Source: a virus. From it: DNA of 64,000 bases. Location of the stretch: positions 49,176 through 113,175 of IMG/VR virus record IMGVR_UViG_3300031521_000024; one strand, 5' to 3'. The translations under genes and the position numbers were made by a program. Under the pieces are notes generated by a model that saw only the letters and a list, made by a program, of their open reading frames with translations, had not been told where the DNA came from and did not search any database. Shown piece by piece: positions 8,102 to 15,681 of the stretch. Every line of letters starts with the position of its first letter. The stretch's first letter is position 1.

Positions 8102-8352
8102 ATGTTAAATTTATTTGCAGCTAAAGATAATGTAAATTCTTCAATTTCTAAATCAGTTAGATATCTCATAATTTGTTCTTTCACAATAGTTACAATGTGT
8201 CTATCATTTTGAACTAAATAAACTGAGTCATCCTTTTTAATTATTTTAGCATTGAATGTATAAAAATTCTGTCTATATCTTATATATTCATCTACCTTGC
8301 AATCATTTGGGTTAAATAATATTTTTTTTTCAAATTTCTTTATATATTTCAT
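8098..8352 (-). CDS. A-tag family protein, short barrel-like middle (84 aa)
   Basis: N-tag MKYIKKFE, C-tag ANKFNI. The middle (VDEYIRYRQNFYTFNAKIIKKDDSVYLV) looks like a four- or five-strand barrel but lacks the V-x-Y-E-N-I-P segment. The last twenty residues, EIEEFTLSLAANKFNI, resemble those of several tagged paralogues. Confidence 0.8.
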   Translation of the reverse strand: MKYIKKFEKKILFNPNDCKVDEYIRYRQNFYTFNAKIIKKDDSVYLVQNDRHIVTIVKEQIMRYLTDLEIEEFTLSLAANKFNI

Positions 8353-8690
8353 ATGTTAAATTTATTTGTTCTTATATCAATTTGTATGTCTTCCTTGTTT
8401 TCTGAAAAATTATAAATCATAAAAGAAGGAAATGTTATTTTATATGATTTGTCTTTTTTATCTATTGTAAATAAATCAACTTCTTCGTCTGGGGGTACAT
8501 CATAATACCTAATTTTAATGTTATCATAAAATTTAGTCTTTTTATCATCAGAATAAACTGGTGTTATATTAATAATTTTTCCTATTGAATTATTAATATA
8601 AAGAGTGAAAGCTTCATCATTAGCATTTGATATACACAAAACATAATCACCAACTTTTGGTTCCCCTTTATATTTTTTTATGTATTTCAT
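8349..8690 (-). CDS. A-tag family protein, SH3-like subfamily, diverged N-tag (113 aa)
   Basis: N-terminus MKYIKKYKGE (Glu of the tag displaced), C-tag TNKFNI. Landmarks: KVGDYVLCISN, NNSIGKIINI, IRYYDVPPDE. The Tyr-Lys in place of Phe-Glu shows which N-tag positions tolerate change. Confidence 0.8.
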   Translation of the reverse strand: MKYIKKYKGEPKVGDYVLCISNANDEAFTLYINNSIGKIINITPVYSDDKKTKFYDNIKIRYYDVPPDEEVDLFTIDKKDKSYKITFPSFMIYNFSENKEDIQIDIRTNKFNI

Positions 8691-9181
8691 AAGTTAAATT
8701 TATCTATATTATTATATAATCCAGGCGTACTATAAAGTTTTTTAAAAAAATTTGGTTTATAAAATTTTTCCTTTTTACAATCATAAACAAAAACAACTTT
8801 TACTTGTTTACAATCTTTTAAAAATACATGAAGATTACCAAATTCTGCTGATTCACCATCATAATTAACTCCTAATACAAAATCTGGACCTTCACTTGCA
8901 TAATCAAATTCATTGACTGCATTAACACTATTTTTTATTGATTCTATTGTTCCATCAAACCATTCACAAGCATCTTCAGCTACCTCTTCATAATCTCTGT
9001 CTGTTGCGCCATCACTAGGTATTCCAAATGCATATTCTAATACTTGAGTATTTAATGGAATTGGATCAGTAGATGGTAACGGATTACCATTACAATAACT
9101 AAATGCGACTTCTGATGTAACTTCTAAATAAAAATCTGTATCAGTATTATTATTCATTTCAAATTTTTTTATATATTTCAT
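8687..9181 (-). CDS. A-tag family protein, unique acidic middle (164 aa)
   Basis: N-tag MKYIKKFE, C-tag IDKFNL. The middle differs from all other members: acidic, with EVAEDACEWFDGTIESIKN and a C-terminal beta segment (QVKVVFVYDCKKEKFYKPN). No known domain recognised. Confidence 0.82.
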   Translation of the reverse strand: MKYIKKFEMNNNTDTDFYLEVTSEVAFSYCNGNPLPSTDPIPLNTQVLEYAFGIPSDGATDRDYEEVAEDACEWFDGTIESIKNSVNAVNEFDYASEGPDFVLGVNYDGESAEFGNLHVFLKDCKQVKVVFVYDCKKEKFYKPNFFKKLYSTPGLYNNIDKFNL

Positions 9182-9666
9182 AAGTTAAATTTAATTGCTT
9201 GATTTACTTTTTCTGGATCTTTTAATATTCTATATAATTTTAACCAATTATTTATTTCTTCTTCTTCGTCGTCATCATATCTCCATTCATTTGGTAATGT
9301 TGGATCATGAGCTATTTCTTCATCATCATACAATATTTGAAAATCTTCTTCTATTAATACATTAAGTTCTTCTTTTGTGACTCTTATTATATTTCTGCTA
9401 CCTAATGCATATATTTTTATCATACTTCTATATGACTTTAACCAATTTTTTATATCATCTTCTTCATCAGAATCATATCTCCATTCATCTGGATGGTTTG
9501 AATCATATCCTATTTCTTCATCATCATACAGAATTGTAAATTCTGATTCTATTAATTTGTCAAGTTCTTCTTGAGTAACTTTTATAATTTTAGAATCATT
9601 ATCCAAATTAATAATATTAATCATATGTAATTTCTTATTCGATTCAAATGTCTTTATGTATTTCAT
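9178..9666 (-). CDS. A-tag family protein with an internal tandem duplication (162 aa)
   Basis: N-tag MKYIKTFE, C-tag AIKFNL. The middle is two copies of an acidic module of about 65 residues: [IV]-T-[QK]-E-E-L-[DN]-x-L-I-E, then ILYDDEEI, then EWRYD-x-D-E-E followed by NWLK-[SL]-YR. The copies differ at about a quarter of positions. Fold unknown; strongly negative charge. Confidence 0.85.
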   Translation of the reverse strand: MKYIKTFESNKKLHMINIINLDNDSKIIKVTQEELDKLIESEFTILYDDEEIGYDSNHPDEWRYDSDEEDDIKNWLKSYRSMIKIYALGSRNIIRVTKEELNVLIEEDFQILYDDEEIAHDPTLPNEWRYDDDEEEEINNWLKLYRILKDPEKVNQAIKFNL

Positions 9667-9977
9667 ATATTAAATTTATTTGTATTATTATTAAGTTCTA
9701 TCCTTTTTTCCAAATCTTCAATTTTTACTTCAGCTCCAGATTCATCAACTAATTTATATGTATATTTGAATAATCCTTTATCATAAAGATAATGCTCAAT
9801 AGTATAATTTATTAATGATTCTTTTTCATTTACACTTGATGAATGTAATTCATTGTTTAAATAATAGTCATCCGCAATCAATTCAATTAAATTTATTTGA
9901 CGTTTATCTTCTGGTATAGTAACTATTGCATATATTCCTATATTATTTGAATTTTCATTGAATTTTTTTATTTCCAT
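9663..9977 (-). CDS. A-tag family protein, shortened N-tag (104 aa)
   Basis: Starts MEIKKFNEN (tag shortened by one residue, Phe kept), C-tag TNKFNI. The middle is alpha/beta with IYAIVTIPEDKRQINLIELI. First gene of the leftward array 9.98-5.98 kb. An AT-rich TTTTATATATAG lies about 35 bases upstream of the start; no host-type promoter is seen. Confidence 0.78.
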   Translation of the reverse strand: MEIKKFNENSNNIGIYAIVTIPEDKRQINLIELIADDYYLNNELHSSSVNEKESLINYTIEHYLYDKGLFKYTYKLVDESGAEVKIEDLEKRIELNNNTNKFNI

Positions 9978-10072
9978 ACTAAAAAATTAATTTCAACTAT
10001 ATATAAAATCTATAAGGTATTTTTTTAACTTGATTAAAATAAATTAATATTAATTTATTAATATATAAATAT

Positions 10073-10597
10073 ATGAAACATATCAAATTATACGAAGAAT
10101 TAAAAATTAATGAAAATCAATATCATACTTATGATTTATTAAATCTTATAAGACAAAAAGATTTAAATCAGAAAGGCCAAAATGAAATGATTAATATGAT
10201 AAAATCTGGACAAATAGATTTAGATTTACCAAATCAATTAAATGGAAAACCTGCATTGCATTTCGCTATTATAAATAGATATGAAAATGTGTTTGATGAA
10301 TTAATAAAATCAGGAGCAAATTTAGATATTCAAGATGAAAATGGAACAACAGCTTTGATATTATCATCTATGGGACTTACTGGTTCAAGCATTAATTATT
10401 TCGTATCAATAATTCAAAAATTAATAAAAGCAGGTTCAGATTGGAACATTAAACAAAATTATGGTAATAATATAATTCGTGATTTTATTTATTATTTAAA
10501 TAAAAATGAAGAAATTAAAAAATTTATATTAAAGAAATATCCTAATCAATATGAAATATATTTAACTAAAAAAAACTCAGATAAATTTAACATATGA
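10073..10597 (+). CDS. A-tag family protein with ankyrin repeats (174 aa)
   Basis: N-tag MKHIKLYE, C-tag SDKFNI. Two to three ankyrin repeats occupy residues 60-150: KPALHFAIINRYENVFDELI, then SGANLDIQDENGTTALILS and KAGSDWNIKQNYG. A TATAAATA motif lies only a few bases before the ATG. The final bases (ATGA) overlap the second ankyrin gene. It probably binds a protein partner; the target is unknown. Confidence 0.88.
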   Translation: MKHIKLYEELKINENQYHTYDLLNLIRQKDLNQKGQNEMINMIKSGQIDLDLPNQLNGKPALHFAIINRYENVFDELIKSGANLDIQDENGTTALILSSMGLTGSSINYFVSIIQKLIKAGSDWNIKQNYGNNIIRDFIYYLNKNEEIKKFILKKYPNQYEIYLTKKNSDKFNI

Positions 10598-11091
10598 AAC
10601 ATATAAAGAATTTTGAGCAGAATTCTAATCAACCAGATTTAAATGATCAATTAATTGCTGCTTGCTTAACTAATGACTTTGAAAAAGTTAAAATCTTAGT
10701 TAATAAAGGCGCTGATGTGAATTTTTTTAATAAAGATGGATATACTCCTTTAATATATTCTATTAATAAAGAATCTGATATAAAAATTGTTAATTTTTTG
10801 ATTAATAACGGAGCTGATGTAAATTTTCAAGATAATACTACTCAAGGTTGGACTCCATTATTATTATCAGGGTTCTATTCTTCCATTATTGAATTGAATG
10901 ATGTTGAATATTATAATATTTTGAAATTGTTAATAGACTCAAATGCAAATTGGAATATTAAAGGCAGAACAGTTAAAATTACATTTTTTGATTATTTAAA
11001 ACCAGAAATTAAGAAAAAAATAATGAGAGATTATCCAGATAAATATAAAGATTATTTATTGTGTCAAACTGCTGATAAATTTAACTTATAA
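10594..11091 (+). CDS. A-tag family protein with ankyrin repeats (165 aa)
   Basis: N-tag MKHIKNFE, C-tag ADKFNL. Ankyrin repeats: VNKGADVNFFNKDGYTPLIY, then NNGADVNFQD and GWTPLLLSG, then SNANWNIKGRT. Paralogue of the gene just upstream; both share the final segment with D-Y-P-x-x-Y before the C-tag. Last gene of the short rightward operon, so its C-tag is not followed by a start codon. Confidence 0.88.
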   Translation: MKHIKNFEQNSNQPDLNDQLIAACLTNDFEKVKILVNKGADVNFFNKDGYTPLIYSINKESDIKIVNFLINNGADVNFQDNTTQGWTPLLLSGFYSSIIELNDVEYYNILKLLIDSNANWNIKGRTVKITFFDYLKPEIKKKIMRDYPDKYKDYLLCQTADKFNL

Positions 11092-11096
11092 AGAAT

Positions 11097-11798
11097 TTAT
11101 ATATTATCTCTTTTAATATCTCTATTAATTTTACTGCATAACGGCTGCAAGTTTGTATAATGATTCAATTTTATTATCTCATCTTCTGTTTTTGCTTTTG
11201 ATGCTGGTATTATATGATCAATATCCCATCCAAAATTTAATTCTCCATTATATTTTCCATAATTGTCATAATTCATCCAAGGCTCAAATTTCGATTCTAA
11301 ATATATTTTAAATTCTAAATATGAACATCCTAATATTTTGTCAGTTTTAATAGTCTTTTTAAATCCCTTATTTTTAATTGTTCTTCTAATTGAACATCTT
11401 ACACTTTCACGAATTTTAAATAATGGATCTTCTAATTTTTTTTTATATCTAATCTTTCTTTTTGGTTTGTCAACTTCTCTTAAATGCTTTTTATTTTTTT
11501 TAACATAATCACTGGTTTGCTTGGCTATTTTTTCTGAATTTAATTCCCTCCATTTAGCTCTATATTCTTTTCTTTCAGGTGTTGATTCATACCCCTTATT
11601 ATTTTTTCTCCATTCTTTGCAATTATCATTTCTTTTTTGACTATCAGTATTAGCCCTATGTTCTTTACTAATTTTATTAGAACATATTTTACATTTATTT
11701 GTACAACCAAGCGGAGCACCTTTCTTCTTGTGAAATTCAGTTATATTTTTAATTTCTTCACAAATTCCACATTTTTTGTGTGATTCATCTATTATCAT
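11097..11798 (-). CDS. HNH endonuclease (233 aa)
   Basis: The C-terminal HNH motif is clear: DIDHIIPASKAKTEDEI then HYTNLQPLCSKINRDIK, with the paired metal-site residues DH, N and the final basic segment. The N-terminus has a zinc cluster (CGIC, then CTNKCKIC), typical of phage HNH proteins with a DNA-binding zinc finger, and a long Lys/Arg-rich middle. Possibly a free-standing homing endonuclease. It lies alone between two operons, convergent with the ankyrin genes. Confidence 0.92.
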   Translation of the reverse strand: MIIDESHKKCGICEEIKNITEFHKKKGAPLGCTNKCKICSNKISKEHRANTDSQKRNDNCKEWRKNNKGYESTPERKEYRAKWRELNSEKIAKQTSDYVKKNKKHLREVDKPKRKIRYKKKLEDPLFKIRESVRCSIRRTIKNKGFKKTIKTDKILGCSYLEFKIYLESKFEPWMNYDNYGKYNGELNFGWDIDHIIPASKAKTEDEIIKLNHYTNLQPLCSKINRDIKRDNI

Positions 11799-11874
11799 AT
11801 TTTATTATTATTTTTTACATAATTATATATAAAAATTAATAGATTTTATTCAATAATAAAAAATATGTGACAAA

Positions 11875-11906
11875 AAAAGCTCTCAATAAAATTGAGAGCT
11901 TTTTTA
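11875..11906. terminator. intrinsic terminator for the cold-shock gene
   Basis: AAAAGCTCTCAAT pairs with ATTGAGAGCTTTT, loop of three to four bases, T-runs on both strands. It lies 20 bases beyond the cold-shock gene stop. Confidence 0.85.
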
Positions 11907-11925
11907 AAATCTGTAAGAATATATG

Positions 11926-12126
11926 TTAACCTATAACTTCTACGTTTGAACATGCCAAACCTTTTTTACCTTCAACTAAATCAAAACTCACTTCATCATT
12001 TTCATAGATTTTATCTACCAAAGATGTAGCGTGTACAAAATATTCTTTACCTGTTTCTTTTTCAGAGACGAAACCAAATCCTTTTTCCGAATTATAAAAT
12101 TTTACGGAACCCTTTAACTTACTCAT
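11926..12126 (-). CDS. cold-shock domain protein (CspA family, 66 aa)
   Basis: Single-stranded nucleic-acid binding OB-fold. RNP1 is KGFGFV and RNP2 YFVHATSL; the whole protein (MSKLKGSVKFYNSEKG...) matches the usual 65-70 aa. A TTG two codons upstream opens the frame, but the ATG at 12126 gives the standard MSK start. It may act as RNA chaperone or antiterminator during infection. An inverted repeat (GTGGA ... TCCAC) lies in its leader at about 12151-12166. Confidence 0.95.
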   Translation of the reverse strand: MSKLKGSVKFYNSEKGFGFVSEKETGKEYFVHATSLVDKIYENDEVSFDLVEGKKGLACSNVEVIG

Positions 12127-12196
12127 TATCAACGTTATTTTTATTATTGTGGATAAATTTCCACATCTTATATAGTATGAAAAAACAATAAGTTTA

Positions 12197-12490
12197 TTAT
12201 TTTTTTAATGTACCATCAATATTTATATATTTAAGAGTATAATTTTTTACTTCTTCAAATGGTAATCCAAGTAATTGTTCAGCATCATATTCTTTTTTAT
12301 TATCATATTTTATGACAGGTTCTCCGTTAAAATTGAAAATATCACTACAAAGTATAACACCATATTCATTATATCTTTTAACTATCTTACCAACATGTTC
12401 TGACGCAATTCCTTTGTATAATGGTTGTCCATTATTTTTATGAATAGCTTTCTCTTCTGATGTCCATTGTTTTTTATTATCAAATTTCAT
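12197..12490 (-). CDS. small hypothetical protein (97 aa)
   Basis: Starts MKFDNKKQWTSEEKAIHKNN. Contains HVGKIVKRYNEYGVILCSD, which looks like a beta-barrel segment. It overlaps the neighbouring gene by four bases. No known family. Confidence 0.68.
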   Translation of the reverse strand: MKFDNKKQWTSEEKAIHKNNGQPLYKGIASEHVGKIVKRYNEYGVILCSDIFNFNGEPVIKYDNKKEYDAEQLLGLPFEEVKNYTLKYINIDGTLKK

Positions 12491-12843
12491 AGGATAGTTA
12501 TTTTATTCAATTCATTCAATTTAAACTTTCTTTCTAACTTTATAGGAATTTCATACTTAAATTCATATCCTATACTTCTCAAATAGTCAATTGCTATTAA
12601 TGGACAAATTTTTTCATAATTCATTCCACCCCAATTTCCATCATTTCTAGATAATGAAATAGTACCATTATAATCTATTGCAATATATGAATCATAATTG
12701 CTATTGTTTATTGTTGATGTAGTTTCAATTTGAACTGCTAATCCATGAGTCCAACTACCAGCCATATAACTTAGATATGGCTCACCATATATTTCACATA
12801 TTATTTTAACTTCTTCTTCAGTGATATCTTTTAAATCTTTCAT
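12487..12843 (-). CDS. hypothetical protein (118 aa)
   Basis: N-terminal short helix (KDLKDITEEEVKIICEIYG) then a beta-rich core (SYIAIDYNGTISLSRNDGNW) and a C-terminal LNELNK segment. The pattern E-E-V-x-x-I-x-x-x-x-G-E-P recalls small phage proteins of unknown function. Part of the leftward 13.86-12.2 kb operon. Confidence 0.68.
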   Translation of the reverse strand: MKDLKDITEEEVKIICEIYGEPYLSYMAGSWTHGLAVQIETTSTINNSNYDSYIAIDYNGTISLSRNDGNWGGMNYEKICPLIAIDYLRSIGYEFKYEIPIKLERKFKLNELNKITIL

Positions 12844-12854
12844 TTTTAAGATTT

Positions 12855-13151
12855 TTATAGTTTTAATTTTAATAGTGCTGTCATTTTTTCAGAATAAAAT
12901 CTTCTCCACCAGATATCAGTTCTATTTTCCATGACTAATGAATAATCAACTAATGAATCTAAATTTAGTTTTAATAAATCATCATTAGATAGAATATAAT
13001 AAAAATTCTCAATTATAGTTTCTTCTGTGCAATTTTTATGTATTTCATAAGATAAACCTTGCCTTGTTGTTTTTATCTGTATAATATTAAATCCAAGTTC
13101 TAAAACTACACTTTTCCAATCAATGTCTGTGTCAATAAAATAATTTTCCAT
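12855..13151 (-). CDS. hypothetical protein (98 aa)
   Basis: Mixed alpha/beta with DTDIDWKSVVLELGFNIIQI near the N-terminus and a basic C-terminal helix. No cysteine cluster or membrane segment. Function unknown. Confidence 0.65.
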   Translation of the reverse strand: MENYFIDTDIDWKSVVLELGFNIIQIKTTRQGLSYEIHKNCTEETIIENFYYILSNDDLLKLNLDSLVDYSLVMENRTDIWWRRFYSEKMTALLKLKL

Positions 13152-13185
13152 AATATATTTTATGATATTTTTAACTATTTAGCTT

Positions 13186-13374
13186 TTAAGATTTTAATTT
13201 TTTGTTTCTTATTTTTTTATTTATAACTGCTAAAATTAAAGCTGATATAATGGCAGATATTAAAACGAATATCCACCATTCAAATGATACATATTCTATT
13301 TTTAGCCAAATTGCGACTTGTCCTATAATAAGTCCAATAATAAAACTTATAATGTATGTTTTGTAATTTTCCAT
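13186..13374 (-). CDS. small membrane protein, two transmembrane segments (62 aa)
   Basis: Two hydrophobic stretches (about residues 7-24 and 31-50) joined by a short loop with Trp residues, then a Lys-rich cytoplasmic tail (NKKIRNKKLKS). Could be a lysis, superinfection-exclusion or regulatory peptide; there is no specific support. It overlaps the coiled-coil gene upstream by 28 bases. Confidence 0.7.
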   Translation of the reverse strand: MENYKTYIISFIIGLIIGQVAIWLKIEYVSFEWWIFVLISAIISALILAVINKKIRNKKLKS

Positions 13375-13643
13375 AATTTTTTTGTTTTTGTTTCCATTTC
13401 TATCAATTTTTTGTAAATCTCATGATATTCTTCGTCCGAAATTTTATCAACTTTACTTATTTCATTTTTTAAATGAATATCATCCAATTCAGACTTTAAT
13501 GAATCAAGTTCAATTTGAGATTTCTCATAATTTTTCAATCTTAATTGAATAGAATCATATTCTTCTTGTTTTTTTAAAAGTCTTTTTTGATGATATCCAA
13601 GTGGTATAATCATATTATCAGGTGTAATTTTTTCTTTATACAT
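13347..13643 (-). CDS. coiled-coil protein (98 aa)
   Basis: Heptad-like pattern through most of the length (QKRLLKKQEEYDSIQLRLKN, then LDSLKSELDDI). Adjacent to the small membrane protein, so a spanin-like or membrane-associated pair is possible but unproven. Confidence 0.7.
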   Translation of the reverse strand: MYKEKITPDNMIIPLGYHQKRLLKKQEEYDSIQLRLKNYEKSQIELDSLKSELDDIHLKNEISKVDKISDEEYHEIYKKLIEMETKTKKLWKITKHTL

Positions 13644-13649
13644 AATTTT

Positions 13650-13859
13650 TTAAATTATTTTGTTCTTAAAATTATCAACTTCTTCCTTAGTTATATCATT
13701 ATCATAATATTCATCATACTTTTCTGAATACCAGTATGTATCATCTCCTTCATATCTATAATCACACCCAAATTTTTCTAAGTTATCAATAAAAATTGAA
13801 TCAGATTTATTTATATAATCATCATAATAATCAGACCAAACAGTCTCTTCCGCTTTCAT
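13650..13859 (-). CDS. small acidic hypothetical protein (69 aa)
   Basis: Extremely Asp/Glu/Tyr-rich (WSDYYDDYINKSDS, EGDDTYWYSEKYDEYYDNDI). The DNA-mimic-like charge is notable but no family is recognised. First gene of the leftward operon, just after a host-type promoter. Confidence 0.7.
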   Translation of the reverse strand: MKAEETVWSDYYDDYINKSDSIFIDNLEKFGCDYRYEGDDTYWYSEKYDEYYDNDITKEEVDNFKNKII

Positions 13860-13886
13860 ATAATTCTTTTTTATTTATTTAATTTA

Positions 13887-13894
13887 CAAAGATA
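13887..13894 (-). promoter_or_regulatory. Bacteroidetes-type -7 element
   Basis: TATCTTTG on the minus strand 28 bases before the ATG at 13859. No clear TTG at the expected -33 position, so this is a partial match. Confidence 0.45.
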
Positions 13895-13941
13895 CAAAAA
13901 TAAAAATGAATATGATATAAATTTTAATATTATTTAATACT

Positions 13942-14061
13942 ATGGGCTCAATTAAAAATTATATATAGTAATGTCGCACTTAAAGGGGCAAGGTTCATTT
14001 TTTTGGGTTGTGTTAGTTTAGAGTCATTATGACTTTGGAATTGTTGAAAAGCAATAAATGA
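13942..14061 (+). other. leader region with three tiny in-line reading frames
   Basis: The 239-base divergent gap upstream of the gene at 14099 is less AT-rich than its surroundings. It holds consecutive tiny frames: MGSIKNYI (13942-13968), MSHLKGQGSFFWVVLV (13971-14021) and MTLELLKSNK (14029-14061). The gaps between them are only 2 and 7 bases, and the last overlaps a fourth ATG. It could be a translated or structured leader; chance is not excluded. Confidence 0.25.
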
Positions 14062-14098
14062 ATTAGCAAACTAAAAATATAAAAAAAAATAAAAAAAT

Positions 14099-15004
14099 AT
14101 GAAAAACAACAAATTGTTGGATAGACAACCGTCTGTTCAAATCACTAGCAAAAGAAACGAATTAAAAGTTTATCAGGATAACATCATTTACCTGAATGAT
14201 GGTGATAACTTTGAACTTAGATTTTTTAACCCATTAAAAGAAAAAATAGGGGTAGAAGTAATTTTCAATTCAGTAAAAAAAGGAGATTCTTATTTAATTT
14301 TAAATCCAGGACAAGATATATTCTTAGATAGATTTTTAGATGAACAACGTAAAATGGTATTTGAAACTTATAACATTGACGGTAATAATAAAGAAGCAGT
14401 TGAAGCAGTTGAAAATAATGGATTAATTACTTTTAATTTTTATAAAGAATATTTTAGAAGTAATACAAATAATGAAGTCAATGTAAAATATGAGTTTCCG
14501 CCTAAACCTGACAAAAATGGATCATTTAACGGTATATACTATAATAATTTTTCATTATCTGCAGGAAATTCTAATGGATTTTCTCAATTTGGTAATAGTA
14601 ATTCAAATTCAAGAATATATTCTACTAATGATATTAATTATGCATATACTCAAAGTTGTAATTCTTTTAACAATTCAACATTTAACACTACTGGTAATGT
14701 TGGATTAGGTTCAATATCTACATCAAGTTTAAATATTAATTCTACTCCAACATCATCAACAACAAGTATAAATTCAATTGAAACTGGAAGGATTGAAAAA
14801 GGAGAATTATCAGATCAAAAATTAAAGAATGTTAATGTTGAATTTTCAAATACTTCATTCTATTCTATAGCTTATAAACTTATGCCAAACTCTACTAAAT
14901 CCCAGAGCATCAATGAGATAAGAGAATATTGTGGTGATTGCGGTTATAGATTAAGAAAATCTACTTGGAAATTTTGTCCAAAATGCGGAAATAAAATTTT
15001 ATAA
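14099..15004 (+). CDS. beta-rich protein with C-terminal zinc ribbon (301 aa)
   Basis: Residues 1-135 look like a beta-sandwich (GDNFELRFFNPLKEKIGVE...). A long Asn/Ser/Thr-rich low-complexity linker follows (about 150-235), then a C-terminal zinc ribbon with C-x2-C and C-x2-C at about 277-297. The VWA-domain gene starts 2 bases after its stop, so the two likely form a functional pair. Ser/Asn linkers are common in virion or surface proteins. Function unknown. Confidence 0.8.
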   Translation: MKNNKLLDRQPSVQITSKRNELKVYQDNIIYLNDGDNFELRFFNPLKEKIGVEVIFNSVKKGDSYLILNPGQDIFLDRFLDEQRKMVFETYNIDGNNKEAVEAVENNGLITFNFYKEYFRSNTNNEVNVKYEFPPKPDKNGSFNGIYYNNFSLSAGNSNGFSQFGNSNSNSRIYSTNDINYAYTQSCNSFNNSTFNTTGNVGLGSISTSSLNINSTPTSSTTSINSIETGRIEKGELSDQKLKNVNVEFSNTSFYSIAYKLMPNSTKSQSINEIREYCGDCGYRLRKSTWKFCPKCGNKIL

Positions 15005-15005
15005 T

Positions 15006-15614
15006 ATGAATAAGATAGATATAGTATGCATATTAGATATGTCTGGCTCAATGAGTTCGATAATAGTGAAAGCGAGAGAAGGATTTAATAAATTCTTAAT
15101 GGAACAGAAGGAAAGCGGAAATAAAATAAATTTTTCATTGATGTTTTTTGATACTGATTTTTATATGCCATATAAAAATGTAGATATTAATGATGTAGAA
15201 GAACTTAATGAAGATACTTATTATGCTAACGGCGGAACTAGTTTGTATGATTCAATTGGTACTTGTATTGATAATTATTTAGACTTGTTAGGATCAACTA
15301 AAAAAAGTAAAAGAAGTGATAAAACATTATTTGTTATTCTAACTGATGGTGAAGAAAATTCATCAAGAGTATATCATAGAGAATTAATTAAAAATATGGT
15401 AACAGAAATGAGAGAAGAATTTGATGTTGAATATATATACCTTGGTGCAAATCAAGATTCTTGCTTTGTTGCAGAATCAATGGGAATGAGTAGAAGTAAT
15501 GCGTTTAATTATGACGCTACTGACGATGGAATAACTGCTGCATACTCAAATATATCTGCAGCTACAATTTATTACTCCTCAAATGATGTAAAGGATAATC
15601 TTTTTCAAAAATAA
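15006..15614 (+). CDS. von Willebrand factor A domain protein (202 aa)
   Basis: Complete MIDAS metal site: DMSGSMS at residues 11-17 (D-x-S-x-S), GGTSLYD (Thr) in the middle and TDGEEN (Asp) after strand 4. The whole protein is a single VWA domain, as in TerY-type proteins. It binds a partner through a divalent metal. Co-operonic with the zinc-ribbon protein at 14099, which is the obvious candidate partner. Confidence 0.92.
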   Translation: MNKIDIVCILDMSGSMSSIIVKAREGFNKFLMEQKESGNKINFSLMFFDTDFYMPYKNVDINDVEELNEDTYYANGGTSLYDSIGTCIDNYLDLLGSTKKSKRSDKTLFVILTDGEENSSRVYHRELIKNMVTEMREEFDVEYIYLGANQDSCFVAESMGMSRSNAFNYDATDDGITAAYSNISAATIYYSSNDVKDNLFQK

Positions 15615-15648
15615 ATAATAATGTGAGATTTAATGAACCTTAAATAGC

Positions 15649-15681
15649 AAAAGAGAGAATCAAATGATTCTCTCTCTTTTT
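15649..15681. terminator. bidirectional intrinsic terminator
   Basis: AAGAGAGAATCA pairs with TGATTCTCTCT; T-runs both ways between the VWA gene and the convergent tagged array. Confidence 0.85.

Larger units (their letters stand above)
7130..9690 (-). repeat. repeated gene-junction sequence in the tagged-gene array
   Basis: Every boundary between neighbouring tagged genes here (near 7138, 7470, 7793, 8101, 8352, 8690, 9181 and 9666) carries nearly the same 28-30 bases. On the plus strand these read TTTATATATTTCAT then ATGTTAAATTTATTTG, with one to five changes. The block encodes the C-tag of one gene and the N-tag of the next across an ATGA overlap. The genes between the blocks are unrelated in sequence, so the array is a string of variable cassettes separated by short conserved repeats. 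Similar junctions recur in the other arrays. Confidence 0.8.

Noticed and set aside
7130-9690. The regularly spaced junction repeats as a CRISPR array.
   Set aside because: The intervals are 250-500 bases and coding, not 25-40 base spacers; no cas genes are present.
7130-9690. The junction repeats as integron attC sites.
   Set aside because: They lack the long imperfect palindrome of attC sites and no tyrosine integrase is seen in the window.
5982-11091. The K-F-N-L ending as a mere by-product of an AT-rich ribosome-binding sequence before the next ATG.
   Set aside because: The ending is kept in operon-final genes and where a gap precedes the next start, and its codons vary silently, so protein-level selection is the better explanation, although both may act.
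13186-13643. Small membrane protein plus coiled-coil protein as a holin/spanin lysis pair.
   Set aside because: Topology alone is not enough; no endolysin or signal features lie nearby.
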